From NCBI RefSeq assembly GCF_001941445.1, contig NZ_CP009245.1:1635992-1699991 (forward strand): a stretch of 64,000 nt of DNA, given 5' to 3'. A program made the position numbers and the translations under genes. This document shows, piece by piece, positions 36,757 to 46,388 of the stretch. The DNA is from Corynebacterium aquilae DSM 44791 (lineage in GTDB: Bacteria > Actinomycetota > Actinomycetes > Mycobacteriales > Mycobacteriaceae). Each line of letters opens with the position of its first letter. The stretch's first letter is position 1. A model generated the notes under the pieces. That model was given only the letters and a program-made list of their open reading frames with translations. It was not told the DNA's origin and did not search any database.

Positions 36757-37294
36757 GGGACCCAGCCGGCTTGGTACGCCTTGGCCGCGAGTGCTTTCTG
36801 GTTTGCTGCTGCGACGGTTTTGGGTTGCTGTATCTGGCGCGTCGATGACACGTGCAAAAGTTTTGCGCTATGCTGGTGCGTTGACCGTGGACAACAGTTG
36901 ACCGTTAGCAGTGATTCACCCATCTTGATTCACCTTGCATGCACGACGCTTCGCCTTTTGGCCTGACAGTGTCGATTTTTGTGGGTTTTGAAATCGCGCC
37001 ACGCCCAACTTGTCACCGCTGCACGCAGCCAGTCCCGACCACCTTTGCGTTCGCATCTTTTGTGGGTGCGTTCGTTGCACTGTGAAGTCCCCGACCTTTT
37101 CGGTGGGCTTTGTGCTTTTTTGGTGCGCGGTTGACTGTTTGAGCGCCCGCGATCACATCACGGTCGGTTCACTTTCCTCCCGCTAGGGGGTGGGCGACCT
37201 GACGATTTTTACCGATCCGTGCGCATTCGATTCGACACTTTTGTCCCCTGCGATGCACATTTGCGACTTTTGATAGACCAGCGAAAGGGTTTAC
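36757..37294 (+). other. Long 5' region of sigA
   Basis: 538 bp without a gene. It holds the candidate sigA promoter and a long T/C-rich leader with repeated TTTTG and CGACC elements. No riboswitch or small ORF is apparent. Confidence 0.5.
36845..36874 (+). promoter_or_regulatory. Putative housekeeping promoter upstream of sigA
   Basis: -35-like ATGACA (36845-36850), 18-nt spacer, and -10 TATGCT (36869-36874) in the context GCTATGCTGG, close to the corynebacterial consensus. The leader would be ~410 nt. Confidence 0.5.
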
Positions 37295-38974
37295 GTGGCA
37301 GCCACTGAAGGTTCTGACACCGCACAGACCGCGAGCGAGACCGCTACTCCTGCGGCCAAGAAAACCGCCGCCAAGAAGGTAGCGAAGAAAGCTGCCCGCA
37401 AGGCGGCTCCTCGCGCAGCCCGTACAGCCACCACCGCCGAGGCCGCTGAGGCGACCCCTGCGAAGAAGGTAGCGAAGAAGACGGCCCGCAAGGCAGCTCC
37501 GAAGGCTGCTGATGCCGGGGCAGTCGACGCGACCACCGCCGAGGTTGATGGCGCAGCCCCGAAGAAGGCTGCAAAGAAAACCGCGAAAAAGACCGCCAAG
37601 AAAACGGTGAAGAAGGCCGCCCGCAAGGCCGCTCCGAAGGCCACGGCGGTCGCCGAGGACGTCACCGAGGACGACGCACCCGTCGCCAAGGCTGCGAAGA
37701 AAACCGCCAAAAAGGCTGCGAAGAAAGCGGCTAAGAAGACTGCGAAGAAGGCAGCTAAAAAGACCGCCAAGAAGGCCTCCACTAAGGCTGCGGTTGCCGA
37801 AGACACCTCCCCCGTCGAGGAAGACACGGTCGTTGACACCGAGGACGAGCTCGTTGCCGACGACGATTTCGCAGATGATGATGAGGACGACGACTTCATC
37901 GACCTGCCCGCCGACGACGACAGCGAAGACGCCGACGAGGACGAGGACGACGACGAAGAAGACGAAGGCGCCAACGTCTGGGACGAGGACGAATCCGCTG
38001 CACTGCGCCAGGCACGCAAAGACGCCGAGCTGACCGCCTCGGCCGACTCCGTCCGCGCCTACCTGAAACAAATCGGCAAAGTCGCCCTGCTCAACGCCGA
38101 GCAGGAAGTCTCCCTCGCCAAGCGCATCGAGGCCGGCCTCTACGCCGACTACGTCATGGAGCAAATGGAAGAAGCCGTCGCCGCCGGCGACAAGGACGCC
38201 AAGCTCACCCCCGCCCGCAAACGCGATCTGCGCCTGATTTCCCGCGACGGCCGCAAAGCCAAAAACCACCTCCTGGAAGCCAACCTCCGCCTCGTGGTGT
38301 CGCTAGCCAAGCGCTACACCGGCCGCGGCATGGCCTTCTTGGACCTCATCCAAGAAGGCAACCTTGGCCTGATCCGCGCCGTCGAAAAATTCGACTACAC
38401 CAAGGGCTACAAGTTCTCCACCTACGCCACCTGGTGGATCCGCCAAGCCATCACCCGCGCCATGGCCGACCAAGCCCGCACCATCCGCATCCCGGTGCAC
38501 ATGGTCGAAGTCATCAACAAGCTCGGCCGCATCCAACGCGAGCTGCTGCAAGACCTCGGCCGCGAGCCCACCCCCGCGGAACTGGCCAAAGAGATGGACA
38601 TCTCCGAGGACAAAGTCCTCGAAATTCAGCAGTACGCCCGCGAACCGATCTCCCTGGACCAAACCATCGGCGATGAAGGCGACAGCCAACTCGGCGACTT
38701 CATCGAAGACTCCGAAGCAGTCGTCGCCGTCGACGCCGTCTCCTTCACCCTGCTGCAAGACCAACTCAAAGACGTCCTGCACACCCTCTCCGAGCGCGAA
38801 GCAGGCGTGGTCAAACTCCGCTTCGGTCTCACCGACGGAATGCCGCGCACTTTAGACGAAATCGGCCAGGTCTACGGCGTCACCCGCGAACGCATCCGCC
38901 AGATCGAATCCAAAACCATGTCGAAGCTGCGCCACCCCTCCCGCTCCCAGGTGCTGCGCGACTACCTCGACTAA
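37295..38974 (+). CDS. sigA: Primary RNA polymerase sigma factor SigA
   Basis: A 559-residue vegetative sigma factor. The conserved part starts near 250 ([20 protein letters not shown], region 1.2). Region 2 includes [40 protein letters not shown] (-10 recognition) and the following helices. Region 4 ends [20 protein letters not shown]. Residues 21-164 are a Lys/Ala repeat tail (AKKTAKK units) and 169-233 are strongly acidic. The GTG start has GAAAGG upstream. Confidence 0.97.
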   Translation: MAATEGSDTAQTASETATPAAKKTAAKKVAKKAARKAAPRAARTATTAEAAEATPAKKVAKKTARKAAPKAADAGAVDATTAEVDGAAPKKAAKKTAKKTAKKTVKKAARKAAPKATAVAEDVTEDDAPVAKAAKKTAKKAAKKAAKKTAKKAAKKTAKKASTKAAVAEDTSPVEEDTVVDTEDELVADDDFADDDEDDDFIDLPADDDSEDADEDEDDDEEDEGANVWDEDESAALRQARKDAELTASADSVRAYLKQIGKVALLNAEQEVSLAKRIEAGLYADYVMEQMEEAVAAGDKDAKLTPARKRDLRLISRDGRKAKNHLLEANLRLVVSLAKRYTGRGMAFLDLIQEGNLGLIRAVEKFDYTKGYKFSTYATWWIRQAITRAMADQARTIRIPVHMVEVINKLGRIQRELLQDLGREPTPAELAKEMDISEDKVLEIQQYAREPISLDQTIGDEGDSQLGDFIEDSEAVVAVDAVSFTLLQDQLKDVLHTLSEREAGVVKLRFGLTDGMPRTLDEIGQVYGVTRERIRQIESKTMSKLRHPSRSQVLRDYLD

Positions 38975-38990
38975 ACCAAACCCTCAAGCT

Positions 38991-39035
38991 AAAAGCGCTT
39001 GGGGCCACACACCACGTGTGGCCCCAAGCGCTTTT
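38991..39035. terminator. Bidirectional terminator after sigA
   Basis: Arms AAAAGCGCTTGGGGCCACAC and GTGTGGCCCCAAGCGCTTTT are perfect complements, between convergent genes. Confidence 0.92.
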
Positions 39036-39047
39036 ATCGTCCCGCGG

Positions 39048-40370
39048 CTACTTCTCCCCCACCCGCCACATCCCAGCGTCCCCCACACCGCCAACAGCAG
39101 GCCCACCAGCCGGCGCAAACCCAACGCCCGCACGCAGCCGATAATCAGACGCCAACCCCCGCTTGCCGTAGGCCAACCGCCGGTGCAAAGCCTCAAATGG
39201 GCCAGGCTTACCCGCCTTCTCCAACGCATACGCGCCCACCAAGGTCAGCAACCACACGCACACCCCCACCACAGACATTTCGAAAGCACCATCACCATCG
39301 GCCAGATGCAACCCATAGTGCGCCACCAGGAAGCTAAATAGGAAAGACTGCGCCACATAGCCACTCATCGACCGCTTACCTAAAGCCGCCAGCATCACCA
39401 CCACACCAGGTACCGGCGACACCTCACCGTCCGGCTGGCGTTCCAGCCGGGCCTGCACCGGAATCATCGCCAGCGCAATCATCGCGACAATGGCCGGACC
39501 GGTAAACAACCCAACAATCTGGTTCAGTCCGAAAGCAATCAAGGGATTCAGCGGGATCCACCCCAGCGAAGATGCCGCCATCACAGACCCCATCGCCACC
39601 ATCACCGCCAACCCCGCGCCGGCAAGCACAACCAGCAAGCGTCGGTGCTGCTGCGGGTGGGCAAGTACACCCCGGCGCGCCATCAACAGCCCGACGATCA
39701 TCAACGGGAAAAGCATCAATAGCTCAACGATAAAAGTGAGCGGTGTCAGCGCCACAATCAATAGTCCGCCTTTGACCTGGTCCAGGTAGGTTTCCGGAGT
39801 GGAAAACAGCTGTCCGGCGCCGGGAGTGTTGGTGGCCGTGGCATCGGGTTGAAGCAGTAGTAGTTGGAGCACCCCGATAACAAGGTAGATGGCGAACATG
39901 CCGGAGGCGATGGCGATGAGGATTTTGGTGCTCAGGCGGCACAGCGCTGCCAGCAGCATGCCTGCTAGCCCGTAGAACAGCATGATGTCGCCCCAGAAGA
40001 TCAACACGCAGTGGATGAGCCCGAAGATGGCTAGCAGTCCGTAACGCCACAGCAGTACTTTCAGCGCCGCTGCGTGGCTGTAGTGGCGCCTGTCGAGGGA
40101 TTGCAGCAGCATGCCCACTCCGAAGCCGAGCATCGTGGAGAACATGGCGACACCGCGCACATGAACGAAGATTGCGCCGAGGAAGATGGCGATGATATCG
40201 AGTGTGCTGCCGTCCACCACGCCGCCGTAGAGTTCGCCGGGAACCTTGTTCGGGGTGGTCCAGAAGGTGGTGACGTTGGCGACGGCGATGCCTAAAAGGG
40301 TCAGTCCCCGGGCCACATCTGGGGTGATCAGGCGGGTGGCGGACGGTGGTGTGCTGTTGCCAGGTGTCAT
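39048..40370 (-). CDS. DUF418-type polytopic membrane protein
   Basis: A 440-residue protein with about ten membrane segments. RLITPDVARGLTLLGIAVAN at the start, WRYGLLAIFGLIHCVLIFWGDIMLFYGLAGMLL (read as a conserved block) in the middle, and GKRSMSGYVAQSFLFSFL near 330 are typical of DUF418/HpsE-like proteins. Family members are often encoded singly, and the role is unknown. Confidence 0.85.
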   Translation of the reverse strand: MTPGNSTPPSATRLITPDVARGLTLLGIAVANVTTFWTTPNKVPGELYGGVVDGSTLDIIAIFLGAIFVHVRGVAMFSTMLGFGVGMLLQSLDRRHYSHAAALKVLLWRYGLLAIFGLIHCVLIFWGDIMLFYGLAGMLLAALCRLSTKILIAIASGMFAIYLVIGVLQLLLLQPDATATNTPGAGQLFSTPETYLDQVKGGLLIVALTPLTFIVELLMLFPLMIVGLLMARRGVLAHPQQHRRLLVVLAGAGLAVMVAMGSVMAASSLGWIPLNPLIAFGLNQIVGLFTGPAIVAMIALAMIPVQARLERQPDGEVSPVPGVVVMLAALGKRSMSGYVAQSFLFSFLVAHYGLHLADGDGAFEMSVVGVCVWLLTLVGAYALEKAGKPGPFEALHRRLAYGKRGLASDYRLRAGVGFAPAGGPAVGGVGDAGMWRVGEK

Positions 40371-40395
40371 GGATGCAGTCCTTTTAGGTGGTACG

Positions 40396-40440
40396 CAAAA
40401 CCCCTGTCCGCGAGCGAAAGCTCGTCGTGCGAACAGGGGC
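40396..40440 (-). terminator. Terminator after the DUF4190-like gene
   Basis: Minus-strand CCCCTGTTCGC..GCGGACAGGGG stem with an inner GAGC/GCTC hairpin, then TTTTG. Confidence 0.8.
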
Positions 40441-40479
40441 GTGAGTCTTCATCAGGCGCGTGGCCTGTTGCTTGCGGGC

Positions 40480-40971
40480 TTATCCGAAGCGGTTTTGTGC
40501 GTGCTGCTCGACGCAGCTTTGGTAGGCCTGCATCTCCGGGGAGCCCTGCTCGGCTGCCGGGGGCTGACCGCAGGCTTCGACGGCGTCGCTGGCGATCCAC
40601 AGGCCGAAGGCGTAGAAGGCGGTGAAGGCGAGGCCGGCCAGCAGGCCCAGGATGGACAGCACCAGGCCGCCGATTGCCATGCCCTTGCGCTGGAAGGGGC
40701 CGACGATGGTCTTGGCCTTCTTAAGTCCCTTGATGCCGAGGATCAGGCCGATGATGCCGAGGATCACGGCGATGACGGCGGTCACTCCGAGAACCAGGGA
40801 GGCAATACCCAAAACGAGGGCCCACACGGCGACGGTGTTTTTCTGCGGCTCGCCGAAGGGCTCGGTGCCGTAACCGGTGCCGGGGTAGCCGGCTGCCGGG
40901 TAGGCGGTGCCGTAAGAGTTGTCGGCGGGCTGTGCGTTTTCCGCGGGGTCGTTGGTGTAGGGATTAGTCAT
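40480..40971 (-). CDS. DUF4190-like small membrane protein
   Basis: A 163-residue protein. The N-terminal 45 residues are Tyr/Gly/Pro/Asn-rich (YGTAYPAAGYPGTGYG). Two or three membrane segments follow (VWALVLGIASLVLGVTAVIA, GMAIGGLVLSILGLLAGLAF). The C-terminal part has two Cys (VEACGQPPAAEQ, YQSCVEQHAQ) that could form an extracytoplasmic disulfide. Function unknown. Confidence 0.82.
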   Translation of the reverse strand: MTNPYTNDPAENAQPADNSYGTAYPAAGYPGTGYGTEPFGEPQKNTVAVWALVLGIASLVLGVTAVIAVILGIIGLILGIKGLKKAKTIVGPFQRKGMAIGGLVLSILGLLAGLAFTAFYAFGLWIASDAVEACGQPPAAEQGSPEMQAYQSCVEQHAQNRFG

Positions 40972-41180
40972 AAGTTTTTTCTGCTCCTGTGGCGCCGGTT
41001 GTAAAGCGCGAACATTCGTCGATGTTTCGGGTCACTAACTCTAGCGTGTCGGGCGCAAGCGTGCCCCACGGGTGGGGTGTGCGCCTTGAGATTAGGCTAG
41101 CCGTTGAATCACCATACCGTTATTTTCGTTTCGGCGCAGTGACTATTGATTCCGATAGGTGCCTCGGGGGTGCGGGGGTG

Positions 41181-42893
41181 TTACCAGCGGCGCAGGTAGT
41201 TGATTCTTTCGCGCAGTTGGTCCGCGGTGCATAGCGCGGTTGGGGGGCCACCGCAGGCGTTGCGGGCTTCGGTGTGGATGGCGCCATGGGGCCGTCCGGT
41301 TCGAGAGGATGTGATGGAAACTAGGGCGTTGAGCTCTTTGCGCAGGGCGGGGATTTCATCGCTGGCTACTCGCTCGGCGGCTGCTTTGTTGCCTGCGGAG
41401 TTCCGCGCGTTTTCTTCTACCTCTTTGCGCTTTTTGTCTTCTTGGGCGCGTGCTTCGACTTGTTCTGCTTGGCGTTGTTTGAGCAGTTGGCGCATTTGTT
41501 CCGCATCCAGTAGCCCCGGCAGTCCTAGGTAGTCGGCTTCTTCTTCGCTGCCGGCTAGGGTGGCGGTGCCGTAGGTGGATCCGTCGTAGATGAGCGAATC
41601 GAGTTCTGCGTCCGCGCCGATGGATTCGTACGGTTTGAGCAGGGCGTCCGGTTCGCTCTTTTTCTTGTTGGCTTCCGTAAGTAGTTCGTCGTCCCAGCCT
41701 TCTTTGACCCGGTCGGGTTTGCCCAGCACGTGGTCGCGTTGGGTTTCCATGCGGGAGGCTAGGTCGAGCAGGACGGGCACGCTGGGGAGGAAGACGCTGG
41801 CGGTTTCGCCGGGCATGCGGGATCGCACGAAGCGGCCAATGGCCTGGGCGAAAAATAGTGGGGTTGATGCGGAGGTGGCGTAAACGCCGACGGCGAGTCG
41901 TGGCACGTCCACGCCTTCGGAGACCATGCGCACCGCCACCATCCATTCGTCGGTGTTGCCGTCGAATTCCTTGATGCGGTCGGAGGCGCCTTCTTCGTCG
42001 GAAAGAATCACCGACACCGGGGTGGATGAGAGGGATTCTAGGATGCGGGCATAGGCGCGGGCGGTGGTTTTGTCGGTAGCGATGACCAGGCCGCCGGCGT
42101 CTGGCATGTTTTGGCGCAGCTGCATCAGGCGTGTGTGCGCTGCTTGGAGGACTGCCGGGATCCAGTCGCCGCGGGGGTCGAGGGCGGTTTTCCAGGCGCG
42201 GGCGGTTTGTTCGGCGTTGAGCGGCTCGCCGAGTCGGGCGGCGAATTCTTCGCCGGCGCTGTCGCGCCACCGGGCCTCCCCGGAGTACGCCAGAAACACC
42301 ACGGGGCGGACCACACCGTCGGCGAGGGCGTCGGAGTAGCCGTAGGTGTGGTCGGCTTTGGACTTCAAGTAGCCCTCGCCGTCGTCTTCGTAGCGGACGA
42401 AGGGGATCGCCGAGTCATCGGAGCGGAAGGGGGTACCGGTGAGCGCCAGGCGGCGTTCCGCGTCGCAGTACGCCGTGCGCATACCGTCGCCCCAGCTTTT
42501 CGCGTCGCCACCGTGGTGGATCTCGTCCATGATGACGAGGGTGCGTTTGGCGGTGGACAGTTGGTAGTGCTTGTAGGGGTGCATCGCCACCTGTGCATAG
42601 GTGACGACGACGCCCTGGAATTCCGGGTTGATGACTCCCGCGTTGGAAAAGTGCGGGTCGAGGCTGATCCCCACCCGGGCAGCAGACGCCGCCCACTGCA
42701 CCTTGAGGTGTTCAGTGGGGACGACGACGATGATGCGGTCGACGGTGCGGTTGCCGAGCAGCTCGGTTGCCACACGCAGCGCAAAGGTGGTTTTACCGGC
42801 GCCCGGGGTTGCTACCGCGAGGAAGTCTTTGGGCTTTTCAGCGAGGTATTTGGTCAGCGCTTTGCGCTGCCACGCGCGAAGGTTGCCGGCCAC
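41181..42893 (-). CDS. Superfamily 2 DEAD/DEAH-type helicase
   Basis: A 570-residue helicase beginning LRAWQRKALTKYL (Q-like motif), then Walker A ATPGAGKTT, VVPTEHLKVQW (Ia), VIMDEIHHGG (II, DEIH), LALTGTPFRS (III) and AQAIGRFVRSRMPG (VI). The C-terminal 130 residues contain a Gln/Glu/Lys-rich coiled coil (about 455-505). The nuclease- and methylase-free layout resembles DNA helicases of the XPB/UvrB-like branch. It starts GTG 42893, overlapping the stop of the DUF3039 gene (TAGTG), so the two are coupled. Confidence 0.88.
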   Translation of the reverse strand: MAGNLRAWQRKALTKYLAEKPKDFLAVATPGAGKTTFALRVATELLGNRTVDRIIVVVPTEHLKVQWAASAARVGISLDPHFSNAGVINPEFQGVVVTYAQVAMHPYKHYQLSTAKRTLVIMDEIHHGGDAKSWGDGMRTAYCDAERRLALTGTPFRSDDSAIPFVRYEDDGEGYLKSKADHTYGYSDALADGVVRPVVFLAYSGEARWRDSAGEEFAARLGEPLNAEQTARAWKTALDPRGDWIPAVLQAAHTRLMQLRQNMPDAGGLVIATDKTTARAYARILESLSSTPVSVILSDEEGASDRIKEFDGNTDEWMVAVRMVSEGVDVPRLAVGVYATSASTPLFFAQAIGRFVRSRMPGETASVFLPSVPVLLDLASRMETQRDHVLGKPDRVKEGWDDELLTEANKKKSEPDALLKPYESIGADAELDSLIYDGSTYGTATLAGSEEEADYLGLPGLLDAEQMRQLLKQRQAEQVEARAQEDKKRKEVEENARNSAGNKAAAERVASDEIPALRKELNALVSITSSRTGRPHGAIHTEARNACGGPPTALCTADQLRERINYLRRW

Positions 42894-43129
42894 TATTTCC
42901 GCAGGCTCCGGTACACGCGCTCACAGTCGGGGCAGACGGGGGATCCGGGACGGGCCTGCTTGGTGACGGGGAAGGTTTCTCCGCACAGCGCGACGACTAC
43001 GCGACCGTTGACTGCCGAGTCAATGATCTGGTCTTTCTTCACGTAGTGGAAGAACTTCGGGGTGTCGTCAGTCGTTGAGGTCTCGTCGCGGACATCTGGG
43101 CGTTCGATGGTCGTTGTTGAGGTACTCAC
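42893..43129 (-). CDS. DUF3039-family small protein
   Basis: A 78-residue protein. TPKFFHYVKKDQIIDSAVNG is followed by VVALCGETFPVTKQ and SPVCPDCERVYRSL. The Cys residues (C..CPDC) could bind zinc. It is translationally coupled to the helicase downstream. I prefer GTG 43129 (VSTSTTTIERPD) with AGGTCGA just upstream; an in-frame ATG lies at 43141. Function unknown. Confidence 0.85.
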   Translation of the reverse strand: MSTSTTTIERPDVRDETSTTDDTPKFFHYVKKDQIIDSAVNGRVVVALCGETFPVTKQARPGSPVCPDCERVYRSLRK

Positions 43130-43369
43130 TCGACCTATCATGCCCCAAACTTCGCGCGCGGTGGGATTTGCGCTCTACTGCGGGGTAATCCTGGCCGGTA
43201 AACCACCTACTGTCTTTAGGGCATCAACCGGTTGGCAACCAGCGGTGTGGGGTGGGTTCGTGTGGGTGGGGCTTACCCCGCCGTAGTGGGATCTGCCCGC
43301 ACTTCGGCCTATGGTGGTGTGGTACGCGAAAGATATCGGCAAGGTGCTGGAAGGATGTGGTGACGGGTC

Positions 43370-43891
43370 GTGTTCGGTTTCCGACGAAACGTTGAGCTCA
43401 TTACTGACGCGCGCCAGTCTGCGGTGGAAAACTACGAGTACCGCAAGAAGGTCTACAACATCTTGCAGGGGTTGCGTGTGCCGGTGTTGTTGGCCGCCTC
43501 GGCGACCTATTTGTGGGCCCACAACGTCATCATTGCGGGCATTTTGATGGTTATTTGTGTTCCCCTGCCGTGGGTGGCGGTGGTTATTGGTAACGGGGTG
43601 GGTGAACCGCATGATGCCCGGGTCAAGCAGGTGTATAAGCCGCAGGCAACACGCGACGCGGCGCGCTTGGCGGCGATGCAACTGGACGCGGCTTCCGCGA
43701 CCGGGCAGTTATCGTCCGGTTCGGATAGCCATGCGCAGGTCGAGGTTTATGACGGCACTCCCTTTGACCCGCGAGAGCCCTTCCATGGGGTGGTCATCGA
43801 TCACGATGACGTGTCTGAGCCTCCGTCTTCGCAGCAGCAGCCCGCGGACAAGCCTGCTGAGTACAAGCGCTCGGGCGGGATTTTCACCTAA
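43370..43891 (+). CDS. DUF3099-family membrane protein
   Basis: A 173-residue protein beginning MFGFRRNVELITDARQSAVE, with the ELITDAR signature of the family. Two membrane segments follow (about 37-56 and 57-76), then a Gln/Ser/Asp-rich cytosolic tail. The start is GTG 43370, since an in-frame TGA lies just upstream; the GGAAGGA site is rather far (~16 nt). Function unknown; its position near sigB/dtxR is conserved in the order. Confidence 0.82.
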   Translation: MFGFRRNVELITDARQSAVENYEYRKKVYNILQGLRVPVLLAASATYLWAHNVIIAGILMVICVPLPWVAVVIGNGVGEPHDARVKQVYKPQATRDAARLAAMQLDAASATGQLSSGSDSHAQVEVYDGTPFDPREPFHGVVIDHDDVSEPPSSQQQPADKPAEYKRSGGIFT

Positions 43892-44067
43892 AGCTTTTAG
43901 CCCGCAAGCTCATGTCCTTTTAGAAGTTGCACGTCGAGTACCGGTGCACGTTTGTCGGGAGTGTGGGGCGCCGGTGGGTGGTGTGGCCTGTGGGTGAGGC
44001 ATGATGGTTACCTGCCACGGTTGACATCGCGGCAGGTAACCCCGAAATGTTTTTGCGAGGATTTTTC

Positions 44068-45594
44068 ATGCACCCCACTTTTGTGTCTTTGGCCCCGCGT
44101 CTTGTTAGCGCATTGCGCCGGAATAATTTTTCTCTAGACGGACTGGAGATCACGTTGGGCGACGCTGGGGTGGCTGCCATGGATCGTCACGATCCGACGG
44201 GGGTGTGCTGGGCTGCTTCGGGCGCGGATATGGCTGCCACGGTTGCTCGCGCGTTTATTGCTCACCAGCCGCAGCAGCGGGTGTTTTTTGAGGACCTTTT
44301 CGGCACGGATGTTGTCGATGCTTTGCTGTCCATCCACGCATTGGTAGCCGATCCTCGCACTCCGGAGGTTTTCCACGTTGCTTTCGATGCGCGACCGCGC
44401 GAAATCGCCGGAAACGACATCATCGTGTTCTCCGACGTCGACGGGTCCATGGCCCACCCGGTAGGTCCTGCGGTGGAGCGGGTGCTGGGGGTAGGCTCCG
44501 CGTCGCTCAGTTTGCTTGCTTCTACCCCACTGACGCCAACCGCTCGGGTGTTGGATCTGGGAACCGGCTGCGGAGTGCAAGCTCTCGCCCAAGCCACCTG
44601 CGCGCGCAGTGTCACCGCCACGGATGTGCTGGATCGGGCCGTGTTTTTCGCTCAAGCAACTATCGCCGGTGCCGGCTTGGACGACGTCATCGAATGCCGT
44701 CAAGGCAGCTGGTTTGAGCCGGTCGCAGGTCAGCAGTTCGACCGCATCGTGGCTAATCCCCCCTTCGTTGTTGGACTACCGGAGGTGGGACACGTGTACC
44801 GCGACAGTGGCATGAATCTCGATGGGGCGACGGAGTACGTGGTGAAAAACTGCCCCGATTTTCTCGCCCCATCCGGCACCGCCCACTTGTTGGGTGCGTG
44901 GATCCACACCGCAGACCAACCGTGGCAGCAAAGAGTCTCCCAGTGGATTCCCACCCATGGGGTGTTGGCACTGTTCCTCCAGCGAGACGTCGCTGATCCT
45001 TCGCTGTACGTCGACACCTGGTTGCGCGACGAAGGGTTGGATCTCCGCGACCCGGATACGGCTGCACGCGCCCAAGGTTGGTTGGATCATTTCTCCCGCC
45101 ACCACGTCGAAGGGGTGGGTTTTGGCTTCATCGCGCTGAAAAAGATCAGCGATGAGCTTCCCTCTGTGGTCCGTTATGAAGATTTCACCGCGCAGTACGG
45201 CGCACACCTCGGTGAGGAAGTGGAAGCCTTTTTTGGCCGCCTCGAGTGGCTTTTGCGCCAGGACGAAGACAGTCTGTTGGATGCTCGATTCGCGCTTCAC
45301 CCCGAGGTTGCGGTGGAAGATATTTCGACAGTTGACCGGGAGCAAGGGATGGGTTTCCGGCGGGCAACGCTACGCATCAGCCGCATGGATGGTCCGCGCT
45401 ATCAGCATGAAATTGATGAGGACGTACTAGCACTACTTGCTGGTTTGAACCCGCAGGGGCTGAGTTTGCGAGACATCATCGGGTTGCTATCCGCCACCCG
45501 GGGTGTGGACGAGGAAGAACTTGCCCCGCAGGTGGCCTCCATCGCGCGAGATCTCATCGACCACGGGTTCATGATCCCCGCCGAATTGCTCTGA
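44068..45594 (+). CDS. HemK/TrmN-like class I methyltransferase with extra domains
   Basis: A 508-residue protein. An N-terminal ~130-residue domain precedes a Rossmann SAM domain: RVLDLGTGCGVQALAQA (motif I) and FDRIVANPPFVVG (NPPF, as in N-methylating enzymes of Gln or adenine). A further ~170 residues with a possible winged-helix end (GLSLRDIIGLLSATRGVDEE) follow. ATG 44068 has GAGG 7 nt upstream. The target is unknown; a release-factor or rRNA/tRNA substrate is possible. Confidence 0.85.
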   Translation: MHPTFVSLAPRLVSALRRNNFSLDGLEITLGDAGVAAMDRHDPTGVCWAASGADMAATVARAFIAHQPQQRVFFEDLFGTDVVDALLSIHALVADPRTPEVFHVAFDARPREIAGNDIIVFSDVDGSMAHPVGPAVERVLGVGSASLSLLASTPLTPTARVLDLGTGCGVQALAQATCARSVTATDVLDRAVFFAQATIAGAGLDDVIECRQGSWFEPVAGQQFDRIVANPPFVVGLPEVGHVYRDSGMNLDGATEYVVKNCPDFLAPSGTAHLLGAWIHTADQPWQQRVSQWIPTHGVLALFLQRDVADPSLYVDTWLRDEGLDLRDPDTAARAQGWLDHFSRHHVEGVGFGFIALKKISDELPSVVRYEDFTAQYGAHLGEEVEAFFGRLEWLLRQDEDSLLDARFALHPEVAVEDISTVDREQGMGFRRATLRISRMDGPRYQHEIDEDVLALLAGLNPQGLSLRDIIGLLSATRGVDEEELAPQVASIARDLIDHGFMIPAELL

Positions 45595-45623
45595 CACCAG
45601 CCACGCTTTGCCCACGGGAAAGC

Positions 45624-45642
45624 GGCCCCCACGGGCCTTTTT
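45624..45642 (+). terminator. Short terminator after the methyltransferase gene
   Basis: GGCCC / GGGCC hairpin followed by five T. Confidence 0.55.
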
Positions 45643-45711
45643 CTGGGCGCCTTGCCAGCGGTTAAGCTTAAGGCTTGGTTAACGTTCGCCTCGATGCAAG
45701 GAGCCCCACCG

Positions 45712-46146
45712 TTGAAAGCTGTTTTGACCCGCGTGAAAAAGGCCTCGGTTGAAGTTGATGGCACCATCGTGGGCAGCATTGACGCCCCGGAGACCTGCGG
45801 AATTCTTGCGCTCGTCGGGGTTGAGCGTTCCGATGCCGATGATGCGTGGCAAACGATGGTGCGCAAAATCGCTAGCCTGCGGATCCTCCCAGACGAAAAG
45901 TCTGCGTCGGACGTCAATGCGCCCATCTTGGTGGTCAGTCAATTCACCTTGGCCGGCAAAACCGCCAAGGGGCGTCGCCCGTCCTGGTCCGAGGCAGCCA
46001 GTGGCAGTGAGGCAGAACCCGTCATCAATAAAATTGTCGAAGGTCTACGGGCAGAGGGTTTGCACGTGGAGACCGGACAGTTCGGCGCCATGATGGAGGT
46101 TTCCTCCATCAACTCCGGCCCATTCACCGTCCTCGTCGAGTGCTGA
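45712..46146 (+). CDS. dtd: D-aminoacyl-tRNA deacylase
   Basis: A 144-residue homodimeric enzyme removing D-amino acids from mischarged t[23 protein letters not shown] SQFTLA and the Gly-cisPro motif NSGPFTV are both present. I place the start at TTG 45712 because AAGGAG lies 8 nt upstream and the N-terminal strand [17 protein letters not shown] begins there. Confidence 0.94.
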   Translation: MKAVLTRVKKASVEVDGTIVGSIDAPETCGILALVGVERSDADDAWQTMVRKIASLRILPDEKSASDVNAPILVVSQFTLAGKTAKGRRPSWSEAASGSEAEPVINKIVEGLRAEGLHVETGQFGAMMEVSSINSGPFTVLVEC

Positions 46147-46315
46147 GTTGGACTGAGCGCACACCACACAATCCACACCCAGCACACTGCCCATTCCACC
46201 GGTCCGAGCCAGCGGAACAGCACCGTTAGGACCCCTCGGGTGTAGGGGAAGAAAAGCGACAAACCTTGACTTTCGGTTATCGGGGGTAATTTTCGCTTTC
46301 GTTTCGGACATCCGG

Positions 46316-46341
46316 GGAACTTATCCCCCACACCACGCGTT
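46316..46341 (+). promoter_or_regulatory. SigH-type stress promoter of sigB
   Basis: GGAA (46316-46319), 19 nt, GTT (46339-46341) in the context GGGGAAC..GCGTTGG, matching the ECF sigma-H consensus GGAA-N18/19-GTT. The start codon follows ~48 nt later. Confidence 0.7.
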
Positions 46342-46388
46342 GGTGAGGGTAAGACAGGCGATGTTCTATGAGGCCTAGGAGGCACAGT

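Noticed and set aside
37340..37790. DNA repeat array inside sigA
   Set aside because: The repetition comes from Lys-Ala codons with synonymous variation, so it is a protein repeat rather than a mobile or satellite element.
41088..41107. Possible DtxR box (TTAGGCTAGCC...) upstream of the DUF4190-like gene
   Set aside because: Matches about 12 of 19 positions by eye; more likely part of a promoter.
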